A stretch of 23,564 bases of DNA from an uncultured Collinsella sp. GTDB lineage: Bacteria; Actinomycetota; Coriobacteriia; Coriobacteriales; Coriobacteriaceae. Below the pieces are notes generated by a model. It worked only from the letters and a program-made list of their open reading frames with translations, was not told where the DNA came from and made no database searches. Location of the stretch: NCBI GenBank assembly GCA_902388545.1, contig CABMPS010000007.1, forward strand, positions 1-23,564, in the 5' to 3' direction. Made by a program: the position numbers and the translations under genes. Below, one piece after another: positions 8,118 through 14,952 of the stretch (the stretch's first letter is position 1; each line of letters begins with the position of its first letter).

Positions 8118-9170
8118 CTAACCTTGCGTTTCGCCATTAGTTGCTTCGTTGATGGCGCGGTACTCGGCACTCAGCTCGCGCGCCAGCTCTTCCTTGCTTG
8201 GAAGATACGGCAGGTATTTGGCGGCAAACACTTGGTCGTTGTCTTCGGGCAGCGTGTACTCGACGATCGAATCGCTTTTGTCCGCGCAGAGCACGATGCC
8301 TATGGGCGGATTGTCGCCTTCGTTCATGAGCTCACGCGTGTAGTAGTTCACATACATTTGCATCTGGCCCAGGTCCTGATGCGTAAGGTCATCGGTCTTA
8401 AGGTCGATGAGCACGAAACAGCGCATCAGATAGTTGTAAAACACAAGGTCAATATAGAAATGGCGCCCATCAAAGGTGATGCGCTTTTGGCGCGCCTCGA
8501 AAGCGAAGCCACGGCCAAGCTCCAGCAGGAACTTCTGAAGATGTGTGATGAGCGCCTGCTCTAGATCGCTCTCGCGAAACGCAGTATCGTCCGAGAAACC
8601 TAAAAACTCCAGCACATATGGGTCGCGGATGATATCCTCGGGGCGACGAGCCGGGGCGCGCTTTTGGATTTCCTGGGTGACGGCCTCCTTGTCCTTGCTG
8701 GCAAGTAGGCGCTCTCGGAACATGGTGTTGATCTGGCGTTCGAGCTGGCGCGTGCTCCAGCGAGAATTGGCGCATTCGTTCATGTACCATGTTCGAGTTT
8801 CGGGGTCAGGAATGCGTATTAACCTGCGGTAATGTGTCCAGCTCAATTCGGGACGCAGTGAGTCCCGAATTGGAAATGCAAGATGGAACTGACGCATTTT
8901 ACGCAGCTCTCTTGCTTCAAAACCTTTACCAAAATCTTTGGTAAGCCTGATTGCGAGGGCCTTGAGCAGCGCCTCTCCATACTTGGCGCGCTCCTCTCCG
9001 CCCTGCTCATCAACAATGCTCTTGCCGATCTCCCAATATGCCTCAACCATCGCAAAGTTAACGGCGGTATAGGCCTTGTCGCGAGCGGCGTTGAGGATCG
9101 AGGAAACCTGCTTGTAAAAAACTTCTGGCACGATTGTCGATTCCCCGCGGTTTACCAGTTCGCCCATCAC
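8118..9170 (-). CDS. YhcG/DUF1016 family PD-(D/E)xK nuclease
   Basis: The protein is 350 aa and matches the full two-domain layout of the family. The N-terminal helical DUF1016 domain (about 15-170) contains NFAMVEAYWEIGKSIV, then LSWTHYRRLIRI and WYMNECANSRWSTRQLERQI. The C-terminal nuclease domain follows, with candidate catalytic residues D241 (YIDLVFYN) and D256/K258 (VLIDLKT). It is intact. Homologs often sit beside type I restriction genes or as defence cargo; here no hsdR, hsdM or hsdS is seen, so it is solitary in this window. By eye the gene is richer in A/T than its neighbours, consistent with transfer. The start is one of two adjacent ATGs (9170 or 9167), with GAGGA about 13 nt upstream. 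The target is unknown. Confidence 0.9.
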   Translation of the reverse strand: MMGELVNRGESTIVPEVFYKQVSSILNAARDKAYTAVNFAMVEAYWEIGKSIVDEQGGEERAKYGEALLKALAIRLTKDFGKGFEARELRKMRQFHLAFPIRDSLRPELSWTHYRRLIRIPDPETRTWYMNECANSRWSTRQLERQINTMFRERLLASKDKEAVTQEIQKRAPARRPEDIIRDPYVLEFLGFSDDTAFRESDLEQALITHLQKFLLELGRGFAFEARQKRITFDGRHFYIDLVFYNYLMRCFVLIDLKTDDLTHQDLGQMQMYVNYYTRELMNEGDNPPIGIVLCADKSDSIVEYTLPEDNDQVFAAKYLPYLPSKEELARELSAEYRAINEATNGETQG

Positions 9171-9260
9171 TGTCGCCCCACTTTCCTCTTGTGGAATGCA
9201 TCTTTATCGCATCTAGTTTAAAGCCTCGCGCGGACACGAATTGCTGTGCTGTCTGGCACC

Positions 9261-9290
9261 TTCGCATGGGAGCCTTGCGGTGACTAAAAT
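9261..9290 (+). promoter_or_regulatory. Putative promoter of the small protein gene at 9336
   Basis: TTCGCA (9261-9266), 18 nt, then TAAAAT (9285-9290), ending 45 nt before the start codon. Each hexamer has 4-5 matches to the sigma-70 consensus. It lies in the divergent gap between the nuclease gene and the 89-aa gene. Confidence 0.45.
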
Positions 9291-9335
9291 GTGGCAATAG
9301 AGACAGTTTTAGCGAACCCCACGGGAGTGACGCGT

Positions 9336-9605
9336 ATGGACAACAACACGCTGCTATTCCAGGACAAAGGTTCGGGTAGGTTTAAAGACGTTAAGATCTA
9401 CCCCAATCGTATCGAGGTGCTCAAGAAGGACACTTTTGGCGACAGGCACACCGAGATTGTCTACCTTAAGGACATCACGGGGGTCAGCAGGATCAAGGGT
9501 CGCGACGTTTTCCTGCGTAACAGGTTGTTAACCGCTTGCGCCTTTAGCCTGAGTAGCCGTGCGAAGGCCCAGGAATTTGTGAAAGCTCTGAACATGGTGA
9601 TGTAG
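9336..9605 (+). CDS. Small hypothetical protein, possibly PH-like fold
   Basis: The protein is 89 aa, with no signal peptide or membrane helix. The pattern is a run of short beta strands (FKDVKIYPNRIEVLKKD, then TEIVYLKDITGVSRIK) and a final amphipathic helix (RAKAQEFVKALNMVM). That layout, seven-ish strands capped by one helix, resembles small bacterial PH-like domains, but no diagnostic motif is present and the assignment is weak. I chose ATG 9336 because GGGAG lies 8 nt upstream; a GTG at 9291 would add 15 residues without an SD. It is followed by a hairpin shared with the convergent PI-PLC gene. Confidence 0.7.
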   Translation: MDNNTLLFQDKGSGRFKDVKIYPNRIEVLKKDTFGDRHTEIVYLKDITGVSRIKGRDVFLRNRLLTACAFSLSSRAKAQEFVKALNMVM

Positions 9606-9633
9606 CCGATAGCGGCGTTCGGGCCAAGGTAAA

Positions 9634-9668
9634 AATCGGGGCGCAGAACGGTATTCTGCGCCCCGATT
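9634..9668. terminator. Bidirectional terminator between convergent genes
   Basis: A perfect 15-bp stem, AATCGGGGCGCAGAA (9634-9648) with TTCTGCGCCCCGATT (9654-9668), has a 5-nt loop. On the minus strand the stem runs straight into a T-tract (9636-9631), so it best serves the PI-PLC gene, whose stop is 29 nt away. On the plus strand no T-run follows, so termination there is less certain. Confidence 0.85.
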
Positions 9669-9697
9669 GAGTTAATGCGCCCAAAAGACTGGCTTGC

Positions 9698-12196
9698 CTA
9701 TTCGTTAACGTCCTCGGTATTGTCGCGGTCACTGGCAAGCATTGCTGCATCTGCGACCGTTGTCGCCACGGCGGCGGCAGCGAGCCCGGCGGCAACGCCA
9801 GAGCCGTCGCCCGTGTTGGCGAGCTTTCCGCCCGAGCTCTTGCCCTGGCCTCTCTTGTTGCTCTTGCCGTTCTTGTCGGCGCCGCCTGCGTTGGAACCCG
9901 TGTCGCTGCCGGTGCCGCCTGCACTGCCCGAGGCCGCTACGGTAAAGCTTGCGGCTCCGTCGCTGGCGAGCGTGTAGTTCTGCGCCGCGTCGCCCAAGAG
10001 ACCGTTCACGCGCACCCAGTACGTTCCTGCGGCAAATGTTTCGCCCTCGGCCATTGCCGTGCCCGGAGCGCCGTCCGCGTCGTGCACAAACTCGAGCTGG
10101 GCCGTGCAGGCATCGGTTTCGAGCTTGCCCTCGAGTGATGCCGCAATCTTGGCGCGCACGTCTTCGCCGGCCTTAAGGCCTTCGAGTCCCTCAAAATGGG
10201 GCGTCAGCGCGCGTGGATCGATATCGATGGGCACAGAGCCCTGCAGCCCCGTAACGGTCTCGTTGCCCAGGGCGTCGACATCCACGTATTCAATGGCAAA
10301 CGCATGGCCCGAAGCTGTCGCGTTGAGCGCGTTGCTGCTGTCAGCAAGGCGGAAATGACCCTCGCCAACGGTCTTGCCATCCTGGAATGAGGCATCGCTC
10401 AGCGAGTCGCCGTACGTCATGCGCATGCGGGTCGGGAGATAGTACGGGAGATAGTACGAAGCCGTCTGCTTGTGCTCCGTATCGTAATTGCGCTGGTAGA
10501 TGCTCCGGGCCAGCGCCGCATCAACAAAGTCGGATGCGATGATGCCAATGTGTTTGAGGTAATCTGACTTTGTATCCTCGGTGCCGCTGGGATTGATGTA
10601 CGGGCTCTTATACAGATGCTCGTTGACTACTCGTGCCGAGGTAAAAGGATTGCCTCCGTGCGACAAGCCCGTGCAGCTGGTGTAGTTGATAGACCAGCAA
10701 CGCTCCTGGACTTGCACCTTGGCCCCGTCATCGTCCACGACGTCCACCTTGTTGCGCGTGCGCCCGGTCGTTTCCTTCAGCGCATTATCGACCCAGCTGA
10801 GCTTGTCGGTTCCCGTGAGTTTGTACTTGTCCTGGGCGTATACCTTGGTGCAATAGGGCTCTTTGTCGCCTGTTTCCCCCGCGGCTTCAAAGCCCCGCGC
10901 GTCTTGGACGAGACACATAGTGGCGCTGTCGGAGTGAGCCTTGATCTTGTCATCCCATTCGGTAAGGTCGAGGCCCCACGTGTGGCCGCTTACACTGTTG
11001 CCGGCGAGCCTAAATCGACGCAGCAGAACGATCTTTCCGCGCACCTCGTGTAGCGTGGGGATTCGGCTCGACGTATAGAACAGTTTGGGGTTGTCGTCCA
11101 AAACCTTGGCGAAAGCCGTCGTAACACTTTCGTCGGTAGCCTCGTCGTTGCCTCGTGATACAAGCATGATGAGCGCTTCTGTCGGGTTTTCGTTCAAAAA
11201 CGTTTTGAAGTAGCCTATGACATCGGAAAGATGCATAAAGTACGCGTCTTTTTTGAGCAGGTAGTAATCCCCGTGGTCGATACCGGGGTCGTCGCCCTTT
11301 CCGAGCCGGATATCAAAATAGCGAATGCCTTCGAGCAACTGCGTGGGAATGTAATCCTGCTGGCATTTTACTTGCGAGGATTGGGGCTCAGTGTCGTTGT
11401 CCACGCTGCAGGTGCCCGAATCGTGCGTACCCGGGATGCTCAGCTCGTCGAGGAACTTGTCGTCGTCGACGTATTTCATCCAACATGGCCCATCGACGTA
11501 GCTGCTGTACGTGATCCAGTCGAGGCTGCTAACCGTGGCATCGTTCTTTTTCATGTCGTAACCGATAAGTTCGAGCTCCCACGGAATGCTCTTACCCTTA
11601 TGGCAGATCTTATTGTTGTCCTGGTCTTCGCCGTTCGATTCTATTGCCAGGTACTTAATGTCTTTTTTCTCGGTTTCTTTCTCGACCGTGCGGTCTCGGA
11701 TGATATAGGTTCCGTTTGATTGACGCTCGAACGCAAAAGCGCGGCTGGGCTTGTTGTCATACTCGCCGCCCCATACGTGGATGACCTTTCCATCTTTGTC
11801 AGAGTCGTCGTCGACCGACCAAATGCTGTAGCCCGTCTTTTTATGCTCTTCGAAATTGAGCAAGGTGCGGATAGCATACCAGTTTGTATCGTCATTCTTG
11901 GTCGTTACGTTCTCAAGGATGAGCTTGCTGGACGTGCCGTCGTTAAACAGGTGGCAGACGTTGCCGCGAACGTTGCCGTCTTGGTTGACGCTCGCGGTGC
12001 GAAAATAGCCCGCGGGGCGAAGGCGAATGACGAAATTACCGAGGTGCTCCGCCGGTTTGGGCGTGTCGTCTGCAAATGCCGCTCGCAGGGGAATGCCCGG
12101 TGCCGCGGTTTCTGGCAGGCTTGCAAGCGGCGACAGCGCCGCAAGACCTAAGCCCAGTGTAAATGCTCGGCGACTGATGGCATGATGTTCGGCCAT
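9698..12196 (-). CDS. Tat-exported phosphatidylinositol-specific phospholipase C-type protein with beta-trefoil-like N-domain
   Basis: The protein is 832 aa. A twin-arginine signal opens it (SRRAF, 8-12, then hydrophobic 13-26, possible cleavage near AFA-DD at 42). Residues about 50-215 are beta-rich with repeated W/Y and GTYIIR-type segments, resembling a ricin-type lectin trefoil. The PI-PLC X-like barrel (about 240-600) has LDELSIPGTHDSGT with H258/D259, GIRYFDIRLG with R292/D295/R297, and H322 in MHLSDV, matching the two catalytic His and supporting residues of bacterial PI-PLC. About 650-760 is an Ig-like or beta-sandwich region. A Gly/Ser/Lys linker then leads to LANTG (792-796) and an Ala-rich stretch. 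SD GGAGGA lies 3 nt before the ATG, and a -10-like TATAGT sits at 12245-12240. The substrate (PI or a related lipid) is inferred. Confidence 0.88.
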   Translation of the reverse strand: MAEHHAISRRAFTLGLGLAALSPLASLPETAAPGIPLRAAFADDTPKPAEHLGNFVIRLRPAGYFRTASVNQDGNVRGNVCHLFNDGTSSKLILENVTTKNDDTNWYAIRTLLNFEEHKKTGYSIWSVDDDSDKDGKVIHVWGGEYDNKPSRAFAFERQSNGTYIIRDRTVEKETEKKDIKYLAIESNGEDQDNNKICHKGKSIPWELELIGYDMKKNDATVSSLDWITYSSYVDGPCWMKYVDDDKFLDELSIPGTHDSGTCSVDNDTEPQSSQVKCQQDYIPTQLLEGIRYFDIRLGKGDDPGIDHGDYYLLKKDAYFMHLSDVIGYFKTFLNENPTEALIMLVSRGNDEATDESVTTAFAKVLDDNPKLFYTSSRIPTLHEVRGKIVLLRRFRLAGNSVSGHTWGLDLTEWDDKIKAHSDSATMCLVQDARGFEAAGETGDKEPYCTKVYAQDKYKLTGTDKLSWVDNALKETTGRTRNKVDVVDDDGAKVQVQERCWSINYTSCTGLSHGGNPFTSARVVNEHLYKSPYINPSGTEDTKSDYLKHIGIIASDFVDAALARSIYQRNYDTEHKQTASYYLPYYLPTRMRMTYGDSLSDASFQDGKTVGEGHFRLADSSNALNATASGHAFAIEYVDVDALGNETVTGLQGSVPIDIDPRALTPHFEGLEGLKAGEDVRAKIAASLEGKLETDACTAQLEFVHDADGAPGTAMAEGETFAAGTYWVRVNGLLGDAAQNYTLASDGAASFTVAASGSAGGTGSDTGSNAGGADKNGKSNKRGQGKSSGGKLANTGDGSGVAAGLAAAAVATTVADAAMLASDRDNTEDVNE

Positions 12197-12402
12197 GACT
12201 CCTCCATTCGCAGGGTGCGGTTATGCGATAGTTTTGGTCACTATACTGCCCAGATGTTTAAAGGCGTCGGCTTAATTGCCTGCGCGGCGCTATAAATCGG
12301 CGGGCGGACGTGTTGGGATGCTTGCCTATTTGTGCTGCTACCGCGCTGGGGGTGGTTTTGCCGCCCGGCACCCTCGCGTTCGCCGGCTACCGGCATAAGA
12401 AA

Positions 12403-12428
12403 GGGAGGGCCGGTTTACGGGCCCTCCC
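12403..12428 (-). terminator. Terminator of the first lipoprotein gene
   Basis: The 9-bp arms GGGAGGGCC (12403-12411) and GGCCCTCCC (12420-12428) have an 8-nt loop. On the minus strand TTTCTT follows. The core arm is the same as in the terminator at 13238-13267. The rest of 12197-12500 holds the PI-PLC upstream region (SD and -10-like hexamer), and I see nothing else there. Confidence 0.75.
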
Positions 12429-12500
12429 TGGGTACGAAGCGCTGGGGCACCGCCGCTTGTTAGCGCTGCGCCCGTGTTTCCCGTTGCGCTCGCCAGTCGC

Positions 12501-13094
12501 TTAGCGCTTGATCTCGATATCGTCGAGCTTGACGTCCATGGCCTCAGTCTTGGCCTTGGCGATGTCATCGGCAAATTCCAGGGACTTCATCATGGCTTCG
12601 ACGGCGTCCTTGTGCTCCTCGACGTTGTCGATGCGCACGTAGACGCTGCCGCCCTCAACGTCGGTGAAGTACTCAGTCGTTACGCCGCCCGAGTGCGTGA
12701 AGTAAGCACTGCGCCAGGTCTTGCCGTTGTATTTAACGGGGTCGCTTTCGGTCCATCCGGAGTTGGCCTTCCACTTTGCCTCGTAGTCGAACAGCTCGTC
12801 AGCGTTCTTGTCAGAGTCGAAGACAGGGATGAAGCGATCGCTGGCGTGCTCGCTCTCGGTGAACTTAAACTGGGCCCTGTCGGCGGTGTCGCCGGCAACG
12901 TCGGTGATCTCGACGCCCTCGGGCACCTCGACCTTAAACCAAATGAAGTCGGTCCTCATATCCACGGCTGGCTTTTCTGCGCCGCCGCCACCGCCACTGC
13001 CGGTAGCGCCGCCGCTTCCGCCGCAACCCACCAGGGCAACCGCGGCAAGGAGACTGATGCAGAGTGTGAGAATCGCAAAGGCCTTCTTTTTCGT
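12501..13094 (-). CDS. Lipoprotein paralog 1; reading frame with ACG in place of the start codon
   Basis: The frame encodes a 197-aa secreted lipoprotein: KKK at 2-4, hydrophobic h-region, lipobox LVGC with Cys24, a Gly/Ser linker, then a globular domain starting TDFIWFKVEVPEGV and ending in KLDDIEIKR. It is a clear paralog of the gene at 13338-13940 (shared TDFIWFKVE-PEGV, DRFIPV, YNGRTW/YNGKTW, FTDVE-GSVYV). There is no in-frame ATG, GTG or TTG between the upstream stop and the lipobox. SD GGAGGA (13107-13102) is followed after 7 nt by ACG (13094-13092), exactly where the paralog has GGAGGA-N7-ATG. The only usual start, GTG at 13031, would remove the signal peptide. It may therefore be a rare ACG start, a start-codon mutation or a sequence error. 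The function is unknown. Confidence 0.65.
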   Translation of the reverse strand, partial: TKKKAFAILTLCISLLAAVALVGCGGSGGATGSGGGGGAEKPAVDMRTDFIWFKVEVPEGVEITDVAGDTADRAQFKFTESEHASDRFIPVFDSDKNADELFDYEAKWKANSGWTESDPVKYNGKTWRSAYFTHSGGVTTEYFTDVEGGSVYVRIDNVEEHKDAVEAMMKSLEFADDIAKAKTEAMDVKLDDIEIKR

Positions 13095-13167
13095 GGTCGT
13101 GTCCTCCTCGATCTGTAACCGCCCATGGATTACCTGCCTTTACTGTACGCGTGGACGGCTCGCTAGG

Positions 13168-13185
13168 GTGGGCCATGTGTCCCAT
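13168..13185. repeat. 18-bp repeat GTGGGCCATGTGTCCCAT, copy A
   Basis: Identical to 14139-14156. This copy lies about 74 bp upstream of lipoprotein paralog 1. The ends (TGGG and CCCA) are complementary, giving an imperfect dyad. Its position upstream of both paralogs suggests a shared control site or a genome-wide repeat; the window alone cannot decide. Confidence 0.6.
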
Positions 13186-13237
13186 TCTGAGGGCCGGATT
13201 TGCGCCGACAAGTGGCAATATGCGCGGGTCCAAAAGA

Positions 13238-13267
13238 GGGGAGGGCCGATGCCTGTCGGCCCTCCCC
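13238..13267 (-). terminator. Terminator of the second lipoprotein gene
   Basis: A perfect 12-bp stem, GGGGAGGGCCGA (13238-13249) with TCGGCCCTCCCC (13256-13267), has a 6-nt loop and is followed on the minus strand by TCTTTT. It is 70 nt past the stop codon and shares its core with the terminator at 12403-12428. Confidence 0.85.
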
Positions 13268-13337
13268 GGGGTTGGGTGCCCGTTGCTTTAATGGGGCGCA
13301 TGTGCGCAGGTGCGCGTAGGCGCGTGCGGGTGTCCCG

Positions 13338-13940
13338 TTACTTGAGCTCGATGCTCGAAATCTCGACTTCGCGCGCTTCGGAAACTGCCTCTGCCATGTC
13401 ATCGGGGAACTCGATGGAGTTGAGGAGCGTCTCGGCTTCTTTCTTGTGCTGGTCGAAGTTCGAGATGAGGACGTAGACGCTTCCCGGCTCAACGTCGGTA
13501 AAAAGCATGGTTGAGATGCCGCTGTTGTCCTCGTATGTTCCGACGAGCCACGTCCTGCCGTTATACTCGACGGACCCGCCATCCTTCCACTGGAACGTAT
13601 CCCCCTTCTTTTCTGCCTGGTCGGCGTGGGATTCCTCGGCTGTCATCGCTTTTTTCCAAACGGGGATAAAGCGATCGGCCGAGGCGTTCTCGTCTTCGGG
13701 GAAGGTGAGCTGGACCCTGTCGGCATTCTTGCCGGCGGAGTCGCTTACGCCGACGCCCTCGGGCATCTCGACCTTAAACCAGATAAAGTCGGTCTTCTTG
13801 GCGACGGGGGCCTTTTCCTTGCCCTCGCTCTTGGATGCGCTGCTGCCCCTGCCCGATGCGTTCCCGCCGCAGCCGACAAGGGCAAATGCGGCAAAGAGGG
13901 CGATGCAAAGGGAAAGGATTGATAGGGTCTTTTTCTTCAT
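13338..13940 (-). CDS. Lipoprotein paralog 2
   Basis: A 200-aa lipoprotein. The signal is MKKKTLSILSLCIALFAAFA followed by the lipobox LVGC (Cys24, the lipidation site). A Ser/Gly/Lys linker leads to about residue 48. The globular domain opens KKTDFIWFKVEMPEGVGV and includes DRFIPVWKKA, YNGRTWLVGTYED and SVYVLISNFDQH, ending in a helix and strand (VEISSIELK). No enzyme motif is visible; an extracellular binding or structural role is possible but unproven. The start has SD GGAGGA 7 nt upstream. It is followed by its own terminator and then paralog 1 in the same direction, so the two are separate transcription units. An in-frame start at 14156 lacks an SD and would bury the signal peptide. Confidence 0.88.
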   Translation of the reverse strand: MKKKTLSILSLCIALFAAFALVGCGGNASGRGSSASKSEGKEKAPVAKKTDFIWFKVEMPEGVGVSDSAGKNADRVQLTFPEDENASADRFIPVWKKAMTAEESHADQAEKKGDTFQWKDGGSVEYNGRTWLVGTYEDNSGISTMLFTDVEPGSVYVLISNFDQHKKEAETLLNSIEFPDDMAEAVSEAREVEISSIELK

Positions 13941-14138
13941 GGTGGCGTCCTCCTTGTCTGCCAGGGACATCGTGTGCCGCGGATCGCTGGGGCGGCGGTT
14001 GCGCGTGCACATGATGACTTTGTTTGCTGTGCGGTGATTCCTCCATTCGTCGTCCGGTGCCGTGATGAGCGTTGCCCCAACATGGGGCTCCTTACCTATA
14101 TGTATGCCCCAGTTGCCGCTGCCCGGGAGTCTCGAAAC

Positions 14139-14156
14139 GTGGGCCATGTGTCCCAT
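14139..14156. repeat. 18-bp repeat GTGGGCCATGTGTCCCAT, copy B
   Basis: Exact second copy of the sequence at 13168-13185, about 200 bp upstream of lipoprotein paralog 2. The 377-bp gap 13941-14317 otherwise holds this copy, the paralog 2 leader and the fchA promoter. I see no gene there. Confidence 0.6.
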
Positions 14157-14211
14157 GTTTGCGTTGGCATGGCCTATCGTTCGTCATAGAAATCCGCGAT
14201 GGCCAGGTGCG

Positions 14212-14240
14212 CTGACGCCCATGTGCTTATGGGCTAGACT
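14212..14240 (+). promoter_or_regulatory. Putative promoter of fchA-folD
   Basis: CTGACG (14212-14217), 17 nt, then TAGACT (14235-14240), 4 of 6 consensus matches in each, with ideal spacing and 77 nt before the fchA start. Confidence 0.5.
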
Positions 14241-14317
14241 TAGCACCATTACGTGTTCGATGCGGTTGGTCGGCGGTTGCCGCCTGACCGATGTATATGA
14301 CTTGAAGGTGCGTGCGT

Positions 14318-14950
14318 ATGAGCCAAGAGATGATGGATAAAACCTGTCGAGAGTTTGCCGAGGCACTTGCCGCACGCGAGCCGGTTCCCGGCGGTGGCAG
14401 CGCGAGCGCCTTTGTGGGCGCGCTGGGCGCCTCGCTGTGCGGGATGGTCGCGCGCTACGGCGCGACCAACCCCGCGCTTGCCGATCGCGCGGATGACCTG
14501 ACGCGCGCGTTTGCCCAGGCTGATGAGCTGGCCCAGGAGCTTGTCGAGTTGGTTGCCGAGGACGTTCGTGCATATGGGCAGGTGTCCGCGGCGTACGGTA
14601 TTCCGCGTGGCGATCCGGCTCGAGCGACCGCGATTCAGGATGCGCTGCATGTGGCCGCTATGCCGCCGTATCGCATTATGGATGCCTGCGGGCGTGCACT
14701 GGCGCTGCTCGAGGACATGGCCGACAAGGGTTCGCGTCAGCTGCTGTCCGATGTGGCGTGCGGCGCCGTGTTCTGCCGTTCCGCTATGCAGGGCGCGAGC
14801 TTGACGCTCTTTGCGAACACCACGTCTATGAAGGATCGCGCTCGTGCTGAGGAGCTCGAGACGGCGTGTGATGAGTTGCTCGACATGTGGTTGCCGCGCG
14901 CCGATGCGCTGGCGCGCCGCGCCGCCGACGCCGCAAGGAAGAGGGGATAG
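14318..14950 (+). CDS. fchA: Cyclodeaminase/cyclohydrolase family protein (FchA-like)
   Basis: The protein is 210 aa and corresponds to the FTCD C-terminal domain family: formimidoyl-THF cyclodeaminase or methenyl-THF cyclohydrolase FchA. The N-terminal signature EPVPGGGSASAF (21-32) binds the folate. The rest is all-helical with conserved-looking segments ACGAVFCRSAMQGASL (near 146-162) and NTTSMKDR. SD GAAGGTG (14304-14310) lies 7 nt before ATG 14318; a GTG at 14312 was rejected. It is immediately upstream of folD (2-nt gap), and there are no histidine-degradation genes nearby. This supports methenyl-THF cyclohydrolase (10-formyl to 5,10-methenyl-THF) over histidine catabolism. The exact reaction is an inference. 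Confidence 0.88.
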   Translation: MSQEMMDKTCREFAEALAAREPVPGGGSASAFVGALGASLCGMVARYGATNPALADRADDLTRAFAQADELAQELVELVAEDVRAYGQVSAAYGIPRGDPARATAIQDALHVAAMPPYRIMDACGRALALLEDMADKGSRQLLSDVACGAVFCRSAMQGASLTLFANTTSMKDRARAEELETACDELLDMWLPRADALARRAADAARKRG

Positions 14951-14952
14951 CC

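Noticed and set aside
12934..13233. Minus-strand 99-codon frame over the start of lipoprotein paralog 1
   Set aside because: It is out of frame with the conserved lipoprotein and rich in Arg/Gly runs from GC-rich DNA.
13338..14156. Extended 272-codon version of lipoprotein paralog 2
   Set aside because: The extra 72 residues have no SD and would place the lipoprotein signal internally. The ATG at 13940 has a perfect SD.
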